Under the pieces are notes generated by a model, which was given only the letters and a program-made list of their open reading frames with translations, was not told where the DNA came from and did not search any database. Made by a program: the position numbers and the translations under genes. From NCBI RefSeq assembly GCF_009765365.1, contig NZ_VTOM01000020.1, positions 1 through 64,000 on the forward strand: 64,000 bases of DNA, in the 5' to 3' direction. Source of the stretch: Antarcticirhabdus aurantiaca. GTDB taxonomy: Bacteria; Pseudomonadota; Alphaproteobacteria; Rhizobiales; Rhizobiaceae. This document shows, piece after piece, positions 25,751 to 35,099 of this stretch. How positions within the stretch are numbered: position 1 is the first letter of the stretch; every line of letters starts with the position of its first letter.

Positions 25751-26866
25751 ATGGAACTCGACCGGATCGAAGACGCGATCGCCGCGATCGAAAGGGGCGA
25801 GCTGGTGATCGTCGTGGACGACACCGACCGGGAGAACGAGGGCGACCTCATCATGGCCGCGAGCCGCGCCAGCCCCGAGACCATGGCCTTCATGATCCGC
25901 CACACCAGCGGCATCATCTGCGTGCCGATGCTGGCGGATCGCGCCGAGCGGCTGAACCTGCCGCCGATGGTCGCCAACAACCTCGACCCGATGCGCACCG
26001 CCTTCACCATCTCGGTCGACTACAAGATCGGCATGACGACGGGCATCGCCGCCGACGAGCGGGCCAACACCGCCCGCGCGCTCGCCAACGACAACGCGGT
26101 CGGCTCCGACTTCCTGCGCCCTGGCCACATGTTTCCGCTGATCGCGCGCGAGGGCGGCGTCCTCACCCGCTCCGGCCACACCGAAGCCGGCACCGACCTC
26201 GCGACGCTCGCCGGCCTGCCGCCGGTCGGCATCCTCGCCGAGGTCGTCAACGACGACGGCACGGTGAAGCGCCTGCCCGAACTCATCGAGTTCGCCAAGG
26301 AGCACGCGCTCAAGATCGTCTCGATCGAGGATCTCATCTCCTACCGCATCCGGCGCGAAAGCTTCGTGACGCCGATCAAGGAGCAGAAGACCACGGTGGC
26401 CGGCATGCCCGCGACGCTGATCGTCTACGAGACGCCCTTCGACGAGATGCAGCACGTCGTCGCCGTGTTCGGCGACGTGCGCGGACGCGAGAAGGTGCCG
26501 ACGCGCATCCATCGCGAGCAGCCCGTGGTCGACCAGTTCGCCCGGCCCCGCCAAGGTCAGGATTGGGTCAGCCAGGCGGCGGACAAGATCCGCGAAGCCG
26601 GCCACGGCGTCCTGATGCTTCTGCGCACGCCGCAGATCGACGACGCCGAGCTGAACCTCGACGCGCCGGCCGACCATGCCGACGGCGAGCGCCACGGCAG
26701 CGCGCTGAAGCGCCGCCAGCGCTGGCGGGAGGTCGGCGTCGGCGCGCAGATCCTGCGCGATCTCAAAGTCCGCTCCATCGCGGTGCTGGCCACCACCGAG
26801 CGCGACTATGTCGGCCTGACCGGCTTCGGCATCGAAATCGCCGGCACCATCCTCGTCGAGGACTGA
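25751..26866 (+). CDS. ribB: 3,4-dihydroxy-2-butanone 4-phosphate synthase with degenerate GTP cyclohydrolase II domain (RibBX type)
   Basis: Protein of 371 residues. The N-terminal RibB domain (about 1-205) is intact: VVDDTDRENEGDLIMAA, the acid-rich metal site, and REGGVLTRSGHTEAGTDL; it converts ribulose 5-phosphate to the four-carbon riboflavin precursor. The C-terminal region (about 210-371) aligns in layout with GTP cyclohydrolase II, but the zinc-binding cysteines expected after the VRIHSE-like strand are missing (it reads RIHREQPVVDQFARP). Hybrid RibB proteins lacking cyclohydrolase activity are known in alphaproteobacteria. A separate ribA should exist elsewhere. Confidence 0.9.
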   Translation: MELDRIEDAIAAIERGELVIVVDDTDRENEGDLIMAASRASPETMAFMIRHTSGIICVPMLADRAERLNLPPMVANNLDPMRTAFTISVDYKIGMTTGIAADERANTARALANDNAVGSDFLRPGHMFPLIAREGGVLTRSGHTEAGTDLATLAGLPPVGILAEVVNDDGTVKRLPELIEFAKEHALKIVSIEDLISYRIRRESFVTPIKEQKTTVAGMPATLIVYETPFDEMQHVVAVFGDVRGREKVPTRIHREQPVVDQFARPRQGQDWVSQAADKIREAGHGVLMLLRTPQIDDAELNLDAPADHADGERHGSALKRRQRWREVGVGAQILRDLKVRSIAVLATTERDYVGLTGFGIEIAGTILVED

Positions 26867-26940
26867 GAACGGGTCGAACGGCGCGCGGGCGCTATCTGCG
26901 CGGGCGGGATCCCCTCGCCCGCTCGGAGGCCGCGACGCGC

Positions 26941-28560
26941 ATGCTCAATCTCTGGTACAAGAACGCCGTCATCTACTGCCTCGACGTCGAGACCTTCGCT
27001 GACGGCAACGGGGACGGCGTCGGCGACTTCCGGGGCCTCGCCGACCGGCTCGGACACATCGAGGCGCTCGGCGCCACCTGCATCTGGCTCCTGCCCTTCT
27101 ATCCCACGCCCAACCGCGACAACGGCTACGACGTCACCGACTATTACGGCGTCGACCCGCGGCTCGGCACGCTCGGCGACTTCGTCGCCTTCACCCACGC
27201 CGCGCGCGACCACGGACTGAAGGTCATCGTCGACCTCGTCCTGAACCACAGCTCGATTGACCATCCCTGGTTCCAGGCGAGCCGCTCCGACCCGGATTCG
27301 CCCTACCGGGACTGGTACGTCTGGCGAAAGGACAAGCCGGCCGACGCGGAGAAGGGCGTCATCTTCCCAGGCGTCCAGGAGTCGACCTGGACCTTCGACC
27401 GCAAGCGCGGCGAATACTACTTCCACCGCTTCTACAAGCACCAGGCCGACCTCAACATCGCCAACCCCGCCGTGCGCGAGGAGATCGAGCGGATCATGGC
27501 CTTCTGGCTGCAGCTCGGCGTGTCCGGCTTCCGGCTCGACGCCGTGCCCTTCATGCTGGAGGACCTCGCCGGCGAGCACGCCGGCTGGGAGCCGGAGCGC
27601 TACCTCGCCCACATGCAGCAGTTCCTGTCCTGGCGGCGCGCCGAGGCGATCATGCTGGCCGAGGCCAACATCCCCATGGAGGAAGCCGGCGCCTATTTCG
27701 GCGACGGCGACCGGCTGCACATGGTCTTCAACTTCCCCCTCAACCAGAAGCTCTTCCTCGGCCTCGCCCGGCGGGACGCGGCGCCGGTCGCCGAGTTCCT
27801 GCAGGCGCTGCCCGAGATCCCGCCCGCGAGCCAGTGGGCGACCTTCCTGCGCAATCACGACGAGATCGATCTCGGCCGCCTGTCGGACGAGGAGCGCGCG
27901 GAGGTCTTCGCCGCGTTCGGGCCGGACGAGTCGATGCAGATCTACGAGCGCGGCATCCGGCGGCGCCTCGCGCCCATGCTCGGCGGCGACGAGCGCCGCA
28001 TCCAGATGGCGATGAGCCTGATGCTGTCGCTGCCGGGAACGCCGGTGATCTGGTACGGCGACGAGATCGGCATGGGCGAGAACCTCGACCTGCCCGAGCG
28101 CCACCCCGTGCGAACCCCCATGCAGTGGAGCGCCGAGGCGAACGGCGGCTTCTCCTCGGCGGCCCCGGACAAGCTGGTGCGCCCACCCGTTTCCGACGGC
28201 CCCTTCGCCTTCTCCCACCTCAACGTCGAGGAGCAGGAGGTCGACCCGGACTCAACCCTCACCCAGGTCGAGCGGCTGATCCGCGCTCGGCGCGCGGCCC
28301 CCGAGATCGGCTGGTCGCAGGCCAGCGTGCTCGACTGCGGCGATGCGGCGGTGATCGCCCTCGCCTACGACTGGCGCGGAAGCCGCACGCTGACGCTCCA
28401 CAACCTCGCGGAAGGGCCGCGCAGCGTCACCCTTCCGGCCGACCTCGATCTCGGCCGCTGCCGACCGGTGATCAGCCGCGAGGCGAGCTTCGGCGAGGGC
28501 GGCGAGCCGCGCCACGTGCGGCTCGGCCCCTACGGCTATGCCTGGCTGCGGCTGAGCTGA
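26941..28560 (+). CDS. GH13 alpha-amylase-family enzyme (trehalose-synthase-like)
   Basis: Glycoside hydrolase family 13 protein of 539 residues. The (beta/alpha)8 barrel shows VDLVLNHSS, GFRLDAVPF (nucleophile Asp), MLAEANIP (acid/base Glu) and FLRNHDEID (transition-state Asp), then a short beta C-terminal domain. The opening WYKNAVIYCLDVETFAD resembles trehalose synthase, but the sequence lacks the extra maltokinase often fused or adjacent. It could equally be an alpha-glucosidase. It lies 74 nt after ribB on the same strand and is unrelated by pathway. Confidence 0.87.
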   Translation: MLNLWYKNAVIYCLDVETFADGNGDGVGDFRGLADRLGHIEALGATCIWLLPFYPTPNRDNGYDVTDYYGVDPRLGTLGDFVAFTHAARDHGLKVIVDLVLNHSSIDHPWFQASRSDPDSPYRDWYVWRKDKPADAEKGVIFPGVQESTWTFDRKRGEYYFHRFYKHQADLNIANPAVREEIERIMAFWLQLGVSGFRLDAVPFMLEDLAGEHAGWEPERYLAHMQQFLSWRRAEAIMLAEANIPMEEAGAYFGDGDRLHMVFNFPLNQKLFLGLARRDAAPVAEFLQALPEIPPASQWATFLRNHDEIDLGRLSDEERAEVFAAFGPDESMQIYERGIRRRLAPMLGGDERRIQMAMSLMLSLPGTPVIWYGDEIGMGENLDLPERHPVRTPMQWSAEANGGFSSAAPDKLVRPPVSDGPFAFSHLNVEEQEVDPDSTLTQVERLIRARRAAPEIGWSQASVLDCGDAAVIALAYDWRGSRTLTLHNLAEGPRSVTLPADLDLGRCRPVISREASFGEGGEPRHVRLGPYGYAWLRLS

Positions 28561-28697
28561 CGCGATTTCGTCGATGGGGGCGGACGCGGTAAGGCGTTCC
28601 AATCTTTGTGCGGATCGCCCAATCTTTGCTCTCGCGAGCCAGCTGCAAGGATTCTAGACTGCCGTCACGGACGAGCGGCTCGGGCGCCGCGCAGCGC

Positions 28698-30233
28698 ATG
28701 GACGGCACGATGGCAGAGTCGAACCTCGACGGGAGGGCCGCAGCGGACGCTGCGCCGCTGCGCTTCGGGCGCATGGGTCCGCTCGCCACCCTTCCCGTCT
28801 TCTTCGATCTGTCGGACAAGCGCGCGGCCATGGCCGGCGGCTCGGCGGGCGCGGCCTGGAAGGCCGAGCTCCTCGCGGCGGCGGGTGCCCGCGTCGATCT
28901 GTATGAGCCGGCCGAAAGCCTCGGCGAGGAGATGCGCGCGCTTCTCGCGGCCCTCGCGGCCGGCACGCTCGACGTGCCCGGCTCGCTCCGCCATCACGAC
29001 CGCCCCTGGGCGACGGACGTCTTCGAAGGCGCGGCGCTCGCCGTCGCCGACATCGAAACGGATGGCGAGGCGCAGGCCTTCGCCTGCGCGGCGCGGGCGG
29101 CCGGCGTGCCGGTCAACGTGATCGACAAGCCGGCCTTCTGCCAGTTCCGCTTCGGCACCATCGTCAACCGCTCGCCCGCCGTGATCGGAATCTCGACGGA
29201 CGGCGCGGCGCCCATCCTCGGACAGGCGATCCGCCGCCGCATCGAAACGCTGCTGCCGCAGAGCCTCGCCGCCTGGGCGGGCCTCGCCGCACGCCTGCGC
29301 GAGCGCGTCATGGAGCGGCTGGCCCCCGGCCCCGCCCGCCGCGCCTTCTGGGAGCGCTTCTCCGGGGAGGCCTTCGGTGCCAAGGCGCCGGACGCGGGCG
29401 ACGAGGCCAAGGCGCGCGGCCTCATCGAGCGCCTCGCCACCGCGCCGGACGCGGGCGGACGCGTGACGCTCGTCGGCGCCGGTCCGGGCGAAGCCGAGTT
29501 CCTGACGCTGAAGGCGGTGCGCGCCCTCCAGGCCGCCGACGTCATCCTGTTCGACGACCTCGTCTCGCCGGAAGTGCTGGAACTTGCCCGCCGCGAGGCC
29601 AAGCGCATGCTGGTGGGCAAGCGCGCCAGCCGCACGAGCTGCAAGCAGGAGGACATCAACGCGACGATGATCGCGCTGGCCAAGGCCGGCCGTCACGTCG
29701 TGCGCCTGAAGTCCGGCGACGTGTCGGTGTTCGGCCGGGCCGGCGAGGAGATCGAGGAGTTGCGGCGCGAGAACATCCCGGTCGAGATCGTGCCGGGCAT
29801 CACCGCGGCTTCCGCGCTCGCCGCCGCCTTCTCCGTGTCCCTCACCCACCGCGACCACGCGCAGGAACTGCGCTTCGTCACCGGTCATTCCCGCAAGGGC
29901 GACCTGCCGGACGACCTCGACTGGCGCGCGCTCGCCAACCCGCGCGCGACGACGATCTTCTACATGGGCGGGCGCATGGCCGGGCGCATCGCGCAGGCGC
30001 TCGTTCGCGAGGGCCTCTCGCCCGAAACCCCGGTGGCGGTGGCCGCCAACCTGTCCCGCGCCGACGAGACGCGCCGTGCCGGCCGCCTCGCCGACCTCGG
30101 CGCCATCGTCGAGGCCGTGGGCGTCGATCGGCCGATTCTCATCGGCGTCGGCGGCGTCTTCGCCGCCGCCCGCGCCCAGTCCGGCGATGGCCGCGGCGAA
30201 GCCGAGAGCTGGAGCACGGCGGCGGCCGGGTGA
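28698..30233 (+). CDS. cysG: Siroheme synthase (CysG, trifunctional)
   Basis: About 511 residues. The N-terminal part (about 1-200) is the dehydrogenase/ferrochelatase: MAGGSAGAAWKAELL as cofactor loop and NRSPAVIGISTDGAAPILGQ. The C-terminal part is uroporphyrinogen III methyltransferase: LVGAGPGEAEFLTLKA, LFDDLVSPEVL, VVRLKSGDVSVFGR and VEIVPGITAAS. It makes siroheme for sulfite and nitrite reductases. The exact start is uncertain: 28698 is used, 28710 is possible. No assimilatory reductase gene is in view. Confidence 0.93.
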   Translation: MDGTMAESNLDGRAAADAAPLRFGRMGPLATLPVFFDLSDKRAAMAGGSAGAAWKAELLAAAGARVDLYEPAESLGEEMRALLAALAAGTLDVPGSLRHHDRPWATDVFEGAALAVADIETDGEAQAFACAARAAGVPVNVIDKPAFCQFRFGTIVNRSPAVIGISTDGAAPILGQAIRRRIETLLPQSLAAWAGLAARLRERVMERLAPGPARRAFWERFSGEAFGAKAPDAGDEAKARGLIERLATAPDAGGRVTLVGAGPGEAEFLTLKAVRALQAADVILFDDLVSPEVLELARREAKRMLVGKRASRTSCKQEDINATMIALAKAGRHVVRLKSGDVSVFGRAGEEIEELRRENIPVEIVPGITAASALAAAFSVSLTHRDHAQELRFVTGHSRKGDLPDDLDWRALANPRATTIFYMGGRMAGRIAQALVREGLSPETPVAVAANLSRADETRRAGRLADLGAIVEAVGVDRPILIGVGGVFAAARAQSGDGRGEAESWSTAAAG

Positions 30234-30464
30234 GAGCGGACACCACGCGCGCACCGCTCATCCTCCAGAGGAAAGTGAAGCCGTTCGGGCACCGTCTGAG
30301 CCGCGGCCGCTATCGCGCTGGCACCATTAACCAATCCGACGTCCGACTGGCCGCAGCGAACGCGTGACGGCGAAAAGTGTCCCGGTGACAAGAGCCGGTT
30401 TGCCTCGCCTCCTTCGCGTGCCTAATCCTGTTGTCGTCCGGCGGACTGGAACGGAGATTGGGGC

Positions 30465-31454
30465 ATGGATACGCGGCTTGACGAGACCAACGGGCTGATC
30501 GGCGAGATCCGGGCGGCGGCGGCGCGGCTCGAAGGCCACGCGGTGCGAACGCCCCTCCTCCAGAGCGAAAGCCTGTCGCGCCGCGTCGGCGGCCGCATCC
30601 TGATCAAGGCCGAGCCGCTGCAGAAGACCGGCTCGTTCAAGTACCGCGGCGCCTTCAACTTCATCGCCCAGATGACGCCCGAGGAGAAGAAGCGCGGCGT
30701 CGTCGCCTTTTCCTCCGGCAACCACGCGCAAGGCGTGGCGCTCGCCGCGACCGAAGCCGGCTGTCCGGCCGTCGTGGTCATGCCGGCCGACGCGCCCGCG
30801 CTGAAGATCGCCCGCACCCGCGCCTTCGGCGCCGAGGTCGTTCTCTACGACCGCTGGCGCGAGGACCGCGAGGCGATCGCGCGGACGATCGCGCAGGAGC
30901 GCGGCTCGGTGCTGATCCCGCCCTTCGACCATCCCCGCATCATCGCCGGCCAGGGCACGGTCGGCCTGGAAGCGGCGGACGAGGCGCGCGCCCTCGGGCT
31001 GTCGGTGGATACGTTCGTGGTGTGCTGCGGCGGGGGTGGGCTCACGGCCGGTTCGGCGACGGCCGTCGCCGACGCCTTCCCCGAAGCGCGTCTCTACGCC
31101 GCCGAGCCGGAAGCCTTCGACGACACGGCGCGCTCGCTCCGGGCGGGCGAGCGGCTCGACATCGTGCCGGGCGGAACGTCCTTCTGCGACGCTCTGCTCG
31201 GGCGCCTGGGCGAGCTGACCTTCGCGGTCAATCGCCGTCTCCTGTCGGGCGTCGCGCTCGTCAGCGACGCGGAGGTCGCGGAGGCGATGCGCGCCGCCTT
31301 CCTGGAGCTGAAGGTGGTGGTGGAGCCGGGCGGCGCTGTGGCGCTCGCCGCGGTGCTGTCGGGCAAGGTGGACTGCCGCGACCGGACGGTGCTGGTGGTC
31401 CTGTCGGGCGGCAACGTCGATCCGGCGCAGTTCGCCGGCGTCCTCGGCGGCTGA
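30465..31454 (+). CDS. PLP-dependent threonine/serine dehydratase
   Basis: Fold-type II PLP enzyme of 329 residues. The Schiff-base Lys is in KTGSFKYRGAFN, the Asn/Gly loop is SSGNHAQGVA, and the phosphate-binding loop is CCGGGGLTAG. There is no ACT domain, so it is the catabolic or unregulated type; serine racemase activity cannot be excluded. GGAGA lies about 9 nt before the start. The 231-bp gap upstream (30234-30464) shows no clear motif. Confidence 0.92.
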   Translation: MDTRLDETNGLIGEIRAAAARLEGHAVRTPLLQSESLSRRVGGRILIKAEPLQKTGSFKYRGAFNFIAQMTPEEKKRGVVAFSSGNHAQGVALAATEAGCPAVVVMPADAPALKIARTRAFGAEVVLYDRWREDREAIARTIAQERGSVLIPPFDHPRIIAGQGTVGLEAADEARALGLSVDTFVVCCGGGGLTAGSATAVADAFPEARLYAAEPEAFDDTARSLRAGERLDIVPGGTSFCDALLGRLGELTFAVNRRLLSGVALVSDAEVAEAMRAAFLELKVVVEPGGAVALAAVLSGKVDCRDRTVLVVLSGGNVDPAQFAGVLGG

Positions 31455-31632
31455 TCGCCGCCGGCCCGCCTTGGACCGTCTAACAAAACTTCGCGGGGTC
31501 GGTCTGTCGGTGCTTTTCCGCCGCCGCTTCCTCCCCGATGCTCGCCCATGCGCTGCATAGGCTCCGCTCGGCTCGTCGCTGCGACGAAAAATCCCTCGCC
31601 AGCCCTCCACCCGGAGGTTCTGTCAGACGCTC

Positions 31633-32064
31633 TCAGTCGTCCTCGTCGAGGATGCGGGAATCCTTGATCGCCGCGGCGAAGGCCTGCGTGTTCGCTTCCG
31701 GATCGCCGTCGACGACGTCGAAGGACATGTAGGTGATGTCGACGGCGGCGCTGGCCGAAGCGAGCTCCAGGCGGAAATGCGCCTCGACCCCGCCGTGGCG
31801 GAACTGGAGCGCCAGCGCCACGATCGGCTTCGAATTCCAGGCCAGATCCACCTCCGCCGAGTCGGCGAAGCGCAGGACACCCGGCTTGAAGTAGAGCTCG
31901 GACGAGGAGTGCACGATATCGGCGATGTTGCCGAAGTGCTCGAGCCGCACGAAGGCGACGAAGTCGATCACGTCCACGAGGCGCAGCTCGGCCGCGAGTT
32001 CCTTGATCGCTTCGGCGAGGAGCCGCTCGCGGGCGAGCGTGTGGCGTTTGCGGATATCGAGCAT
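31633..32064 (-). CDS. Conserved hypothetical protein
   Basis: Soluble protein of 143 residues that I do not recognise. It has an N-terminal helix rich in Arg and Glu (KRHTLARERLLAEAIKEL), a central region predicted beta-rich (FADSAEVDLAWNSKP, GVEAHFRLELASAS, DITYMSFDVVDGD) and an acidic C-terminus (RILDEDD). Codon use looks like its neighbours and the start is consistent with its frame, so it is probably real. It lies next to the flagellar operon, in the same direction as flhB but downstream and 265 bp away; a flagellar role is not supported by sequence. Confidence 0.65.
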   Translation of the reverse strand: MLDIRKRHTLARERLLAEAIKELAAELRLVDVIDFVAFVRLEHFGNIADIVHSSSELYFKPGVLRFADSAEVDLAWNSKPIVALALQFRHGGVEAHFRLELASASAAVDITYMSFDVVDGDPEANTQAFAAAIKDSRILDEDD

Positions 32065-32329
32065 CGTCAGCCGACCTGCCGCACGATATTTGACATGCTT
32101 ACCATATCATTTCGTGACGACAGAGACGGCTCGGCGGCGACGAAGACGGGGATGCGAGATCCCGAAACGCGGTCGGCCGAGGCCGAACGCGTGCCGCGGG
32201 TCGCGGATTCAACGCTGCGAGACGGTGTCGACGGTGCCGGCATAAGGGTCTCTCGCGCTCCCGCTGGGCCGCATTCGGGCGGCCGGTTGGACCGTCGGCA
32301 GGGCGCCGTCGCTGTCCGCGCAAGAGCCA

Positions 32330-33418
32330 TCAGGCCGCGTGGATGCCGACTTTCGCTCCCGTACGGGAATAAAGGAAGTAGATGAGCTCCGCCACGGCCT
32401 TGAAGAACTGGGGCGGGATCATCTGGTCGATTTCGACATGGTCGTACATCGATCTTGCCAGGAGCTTGTCTTCGATGACGGGGATGTCGTGCTCCTCGGC
32501 GATCTCGCGGATCTTCAGCGCGACGAGGTCCGTGCCCTTCGCGACGACGGTCGGCGCGCCGCCCTCCTCGCGCACGTAGCGCAGGGCGATGGCGTAGTGG
32601 GTCGGATTGGCGATGACGAGCGTCGCCCCGGGCACCGCGCTCATCATGCGCTTGCGCACGCGGTCGCGGGCGATCTGGCGCTGGCGCGCCTTGACCATGG
32701 GGTCGCCTTCGCTCTGCTTGTGCTCGTCCTTGATCTCCTGCTTGGTCATGCGCAGGTCGCGGCGCCAGGTGATCCGGCTCATGGCGAGGTCGGCCGCGAC
32801 GAGGATGATCGTCGCCATCGACACGCCGGCCAGGAGCTTCATCGCCATTTCGAGGATGAGCTCGGGCAGGAGCACCGGGTCCGACTGCATCGTGCGCAGA
32901 AGCGTCGGCAGCGTCCCGAAGAGAATGAAGCCGCTGACGGCTCCGATGACAACGAACTTGAACACGGCCTTTCCGAACTCGATCAGGCCGCGAAGGCCGA
33001 AGATTCGGGACCAGCCCGACGTCGGCGACACGTTGGAATATTTCGGGCGGACGCGCTCGACGTTGAACTGCAGCGGGTTCTGGACGAGAGCCGCGACGAT
33101 GCCGCCGATGAGAAAGAAGGCGGTCGCCGGCAGGACGATGTGCCCCGACTCGATCGAGAACATCCTGAGGAGGTGTAGGGCATCGGCGCCGGTCTCCAGA
33201 TCCCATTGAAGGGGATTCTCGAAAGTCGTTTCGAGGGTGAGAAGCAGCCGATGGGCCCCTTCGCGCGACTGGAACGCGATGAACGCCATGCTGGCAAGAA
33301 GGGAGGCGAGGATCGGCGCCTCCCGCGAGACCGGAAGGTTGCCCTTCTCGACCGTATCGCGGATCTTCTTTTCTGTCGGTTCCTCTGTTTTCGAGTCCCG
33401 ATCGGCTGCTTCCGCCAC
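32330..33418 (-). CDS. flhB: Flagellar type III export switch protein FlhB
   Basis: Membrane component of the flagellar export gate that switches substrate class from rod/hook to filament. It has 362 residues: an N-terminal charged segment, four membrane helices (about 30-210), and a cytoplasmic domain with the autocleavage motif NPTHYAIALRY near residue 270. It is the last gene of the motA-fliM-fliN-fliG-flhB block. The 32065-32329 gap downstream holds no recognisable gene. Confidence 0.96.
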   Translation of the reverse strand: MAEAADRDSKTEEPTEKKIRDTVEKGNLPVSREAPILASLLASMAFIAFQSREGAHRLLLTLETTFENPLQWDLETGADALHLLRMFSIESGHIVLPATAFFLIGGIVAALVQNPLQFNVERVRPKYSNVSPTSGWSRIFGLRGLIEFGKAVFKFVVIGAVSGFILFGTLPTLLRTMQSDPVLLPELILEMAMKLLAGVSMATIILVAADLAMSRITWRRDLRMTKQEIKDEHKQSEGDPMVKARQRQIARDRVRKRMMSAVPGATLVIANPTHYAIALRYVREEGGAPTVVAKGTDLVALKIREIAEEHDIPVIEDKLLARSMYDHVEIDQMIPPQFFKAVAELIYFLYSRTGAKVGIHAA

Positions 33419-33507
33419 GGATCACCTACCTCGGGGCCGGTTGCCGCCGCGTGAATGGCGGCGGCGACGTCGCTTCAGGGTCAACGATTTCGGAACGTCG
33501 CAAACGT

Positions 33508-34557
33508 TCAGGCGGCCGGCCGCAACTGGATGCGGCCTTCTCCGGCGAGGCGGAGCGCCGTCGAGGAGATGATGCGGCGGGCGCCGATGATCTCGTCGGG
33601 CGGCGTTTCGCTGGCCTGGCCGAGCTCGGCCTCGACCATGCGCCGGGTGCGCGCGCCGAGCGCCGACAGGACGGCCTCCTTGAGCTCGCCGTCGATCTCG
33701 CGCAGCGCCTTGGTGACCACCTCGGCGTTGATCTGGTCGAACAGGACGAGCCGCGCCTTCTGGGTGAGCCCCGCCACGTCCTCGAAGGCGAAGAGCAGGC
33801 TCTGCAGCTTCTCGGCGTCGCGCGGCTGCGACTCGCGGATCGATTCGATCAGCGCCTCGCTGTGCTGCTTGTCCATGAGGTTCATGATGTCGGCGAGAAG
33901 GATGTGGCTGCCGCCCTCCTCCGGGGCCTCGGCGCTCGGCAGGTAGGCCAGGCGCACGTGCTCCTCGAACAGCGTTTCCATCGGCGGCGCCAGGGGCTTG
34001 AGCGCCAGCATCCGCCGCATGACCTCGTTGCGGAAGCGCGCGTCGAGGTGGCGCGCGATCGCCGAGGCGGTCGGGCTGGAGATGCGGGTGAGCAGGAGCG
34101 CCACGACCTGCGGATGCTCCTGGGCGAGCTTGCCCGCCAGCACCGCGCCTTCGAGCTTCTCGACCTCGTCCCACACACTGGGCGGCGGGCCGAACATGTT
34201 CTCGTCGATCTCGAAGGCCGCGCCGCCGACGTCGCCGACTTCCATGATCGCGGTTAGGAGCTCGGGGCTCAGCGAGGCCTCGAGGAGGTCCTGCATCTGG
34301 CGCGCGGGCCCCGTCAGGGCCGGGCCGATGCGGAACTGCTCCTGGAACTCCTCGACGAGCGCGTCGATCTGCTCGCGCGAGACCGTCGGGAGCTGGTCGG
34401 CGCAGAGCTTCAGGTCGCGGATCTCGTCCGGATGCAGGTGCTTGAGGAGGCGGCCCGCCCCTTCCGCGCCGAGCGCGAGGAGCAGGATGACGGCGCGGGC
34501 GGGGCCGGCCGGCGCGGCCGTTTCCTCGGCGTCTCGATAGGCGATGAGCGGCGACAT
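33508..34557 (-). CDS. fliG: Flagellar motor switch protein FliG
   Basis: Switch-complex protein of 349 residues that contacts MotA and the MS ring. The N-terminal domain begins AVILLLALGAEGAGRLLKHL, the middle domain has the EHPQ motif (LAQEHPQVVALLLTRI), and the C-terminal torque domain holds the charged LTQKARLVLFDQINAEVVTKALREI type helices. It starts 20 nt after fliN and ends 90 nt before flhB. Confidence 0.96.
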   Translation of the reverse strand: MSPLIAYRDAEETAAPAGPARAVILLLALGAEGAGRLLKHLHPDEIRDLKLCADQLPTVSREQIDALVEEFQEQFRIGPALTGPARQMQDLLEASLSPELLTAIMEVGDVGGAAFEIDENMFGPPPSVWDEVEKLEGAVLAGKLAQEHPQVVALLLTRISSPTASAIARHLDARFRNEVMRRMLALKPLAPPMETLFEEHVRLAYLPSAEAPEEGGSHILLADIMNLMDKQHSEALIESIRESQPRDAEKLQSLLFAFEDVAGLTQKARLVLFDQINAEVVTKALREIDGELKEAVLSALGARTRRMVEAELGQASETPPDEIIGARRIISSTALRLAGEGRIQLRPAA

Positions 34558-34576
34558 GGGAGGCGGTCCTGCGGGA

Positions 34577-34960
34577 TCAGTTGCGGACGGCGCGCGCCGA
34601 ATGCTTGACGATCTCCGTCAGCGTGATGCCGAAGCGCTGCTCTTCCTTTTCCAGGATGACGATCTCGCCCCGCGCGACCGTGCGCCCGTTGACGATGACG
34701 TCCACCGGCTCGCCGACCCGCGTCTCGAGCTTGACCACCGAGCCGCGCGACAGCTTGACGAGGTTGCCGACCGGCATGGTGGCGGTGCCGAGCACGACCT
34801 GCATGTTGACGGGGATGTCCATCACCAGGCCGAGATCGGGCGTGTCCTCGCCGCCGGCGCCGTTGGCCTCCAGCATGGTCTCCGCGCCGAAGCCCTCTCC
34901 CTCCTCGTCGCCGAAGGACGCGGTCAGGGCCGGGTTCATCATGAAGTCGTCGTCCGTCAT
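34577..34960 (-). CDS. fliN: Flagellar motor switch protein FliN
   Basis: C-ring protein of 127 residues. An acidic N-terminal tail (about 1-45) is followed by a SpoA domain: DIPVNMQVVLGTATMPV, KLSRGSVVKLETRVGEPVDV and GEIVILEKEEQRFGI. It sits in the switch operon between the DUF6468-like gene and fliG. A CtrA-like box is 81 nt upstream. Confidence 0.95.
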   Translation of the reverse strand: MTDDDFMMNPALTASFGDEEGEGFGAETMLEANGAGGEDTPDLGLVMDIPVNMQVVLGTATMPVGNLVKLSRGSVVKLETRVGEPVDVIVNGRTVARGEIVILEKEEQRFGITLTEIVKHSARAVRN

Positions 34961-35040
34961 GGTTCCATGCTCCTGGTCTCCGGCGCCCCGCTCGAAGGGT
35001 TCCGCCGGCGCCGCCCCGAAGGGCGGGCTTCGGATGATCC

Positions 35041-35056
35041 GTTATGACTTTGTTAA
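35041..35056 (-). promoter_or_regulatory. Candidate CtrA box upstream of fliN
   Basis: On the minus strand the sequence is TTAACAAAGTCATAAC, which fits TTAA-N7-TTAAC at 8 of 9 specified positions. It is in the only sizeable gap (34961-35099) of the motA-to-flhB block. CtrA controls flagellar genes in many alphaproteobacteria, so an internal promoter for fliN-fliG-flhB is plausible. Confidence 0.4.
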
Positions 35057-35099
35057 CGCCCGACGCTGGTGCGAAACCGGATGCCGGGCTTATCGAGGC

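Noticed and set aside
28698-28900. Inactive dehydrogenase domain in CysG
   Set aside because: The cofactor loop looks unusual (GGSAGAAWKAELL), but the conserved Gly-Gly and Lys are kept, so loss of function is not supported.
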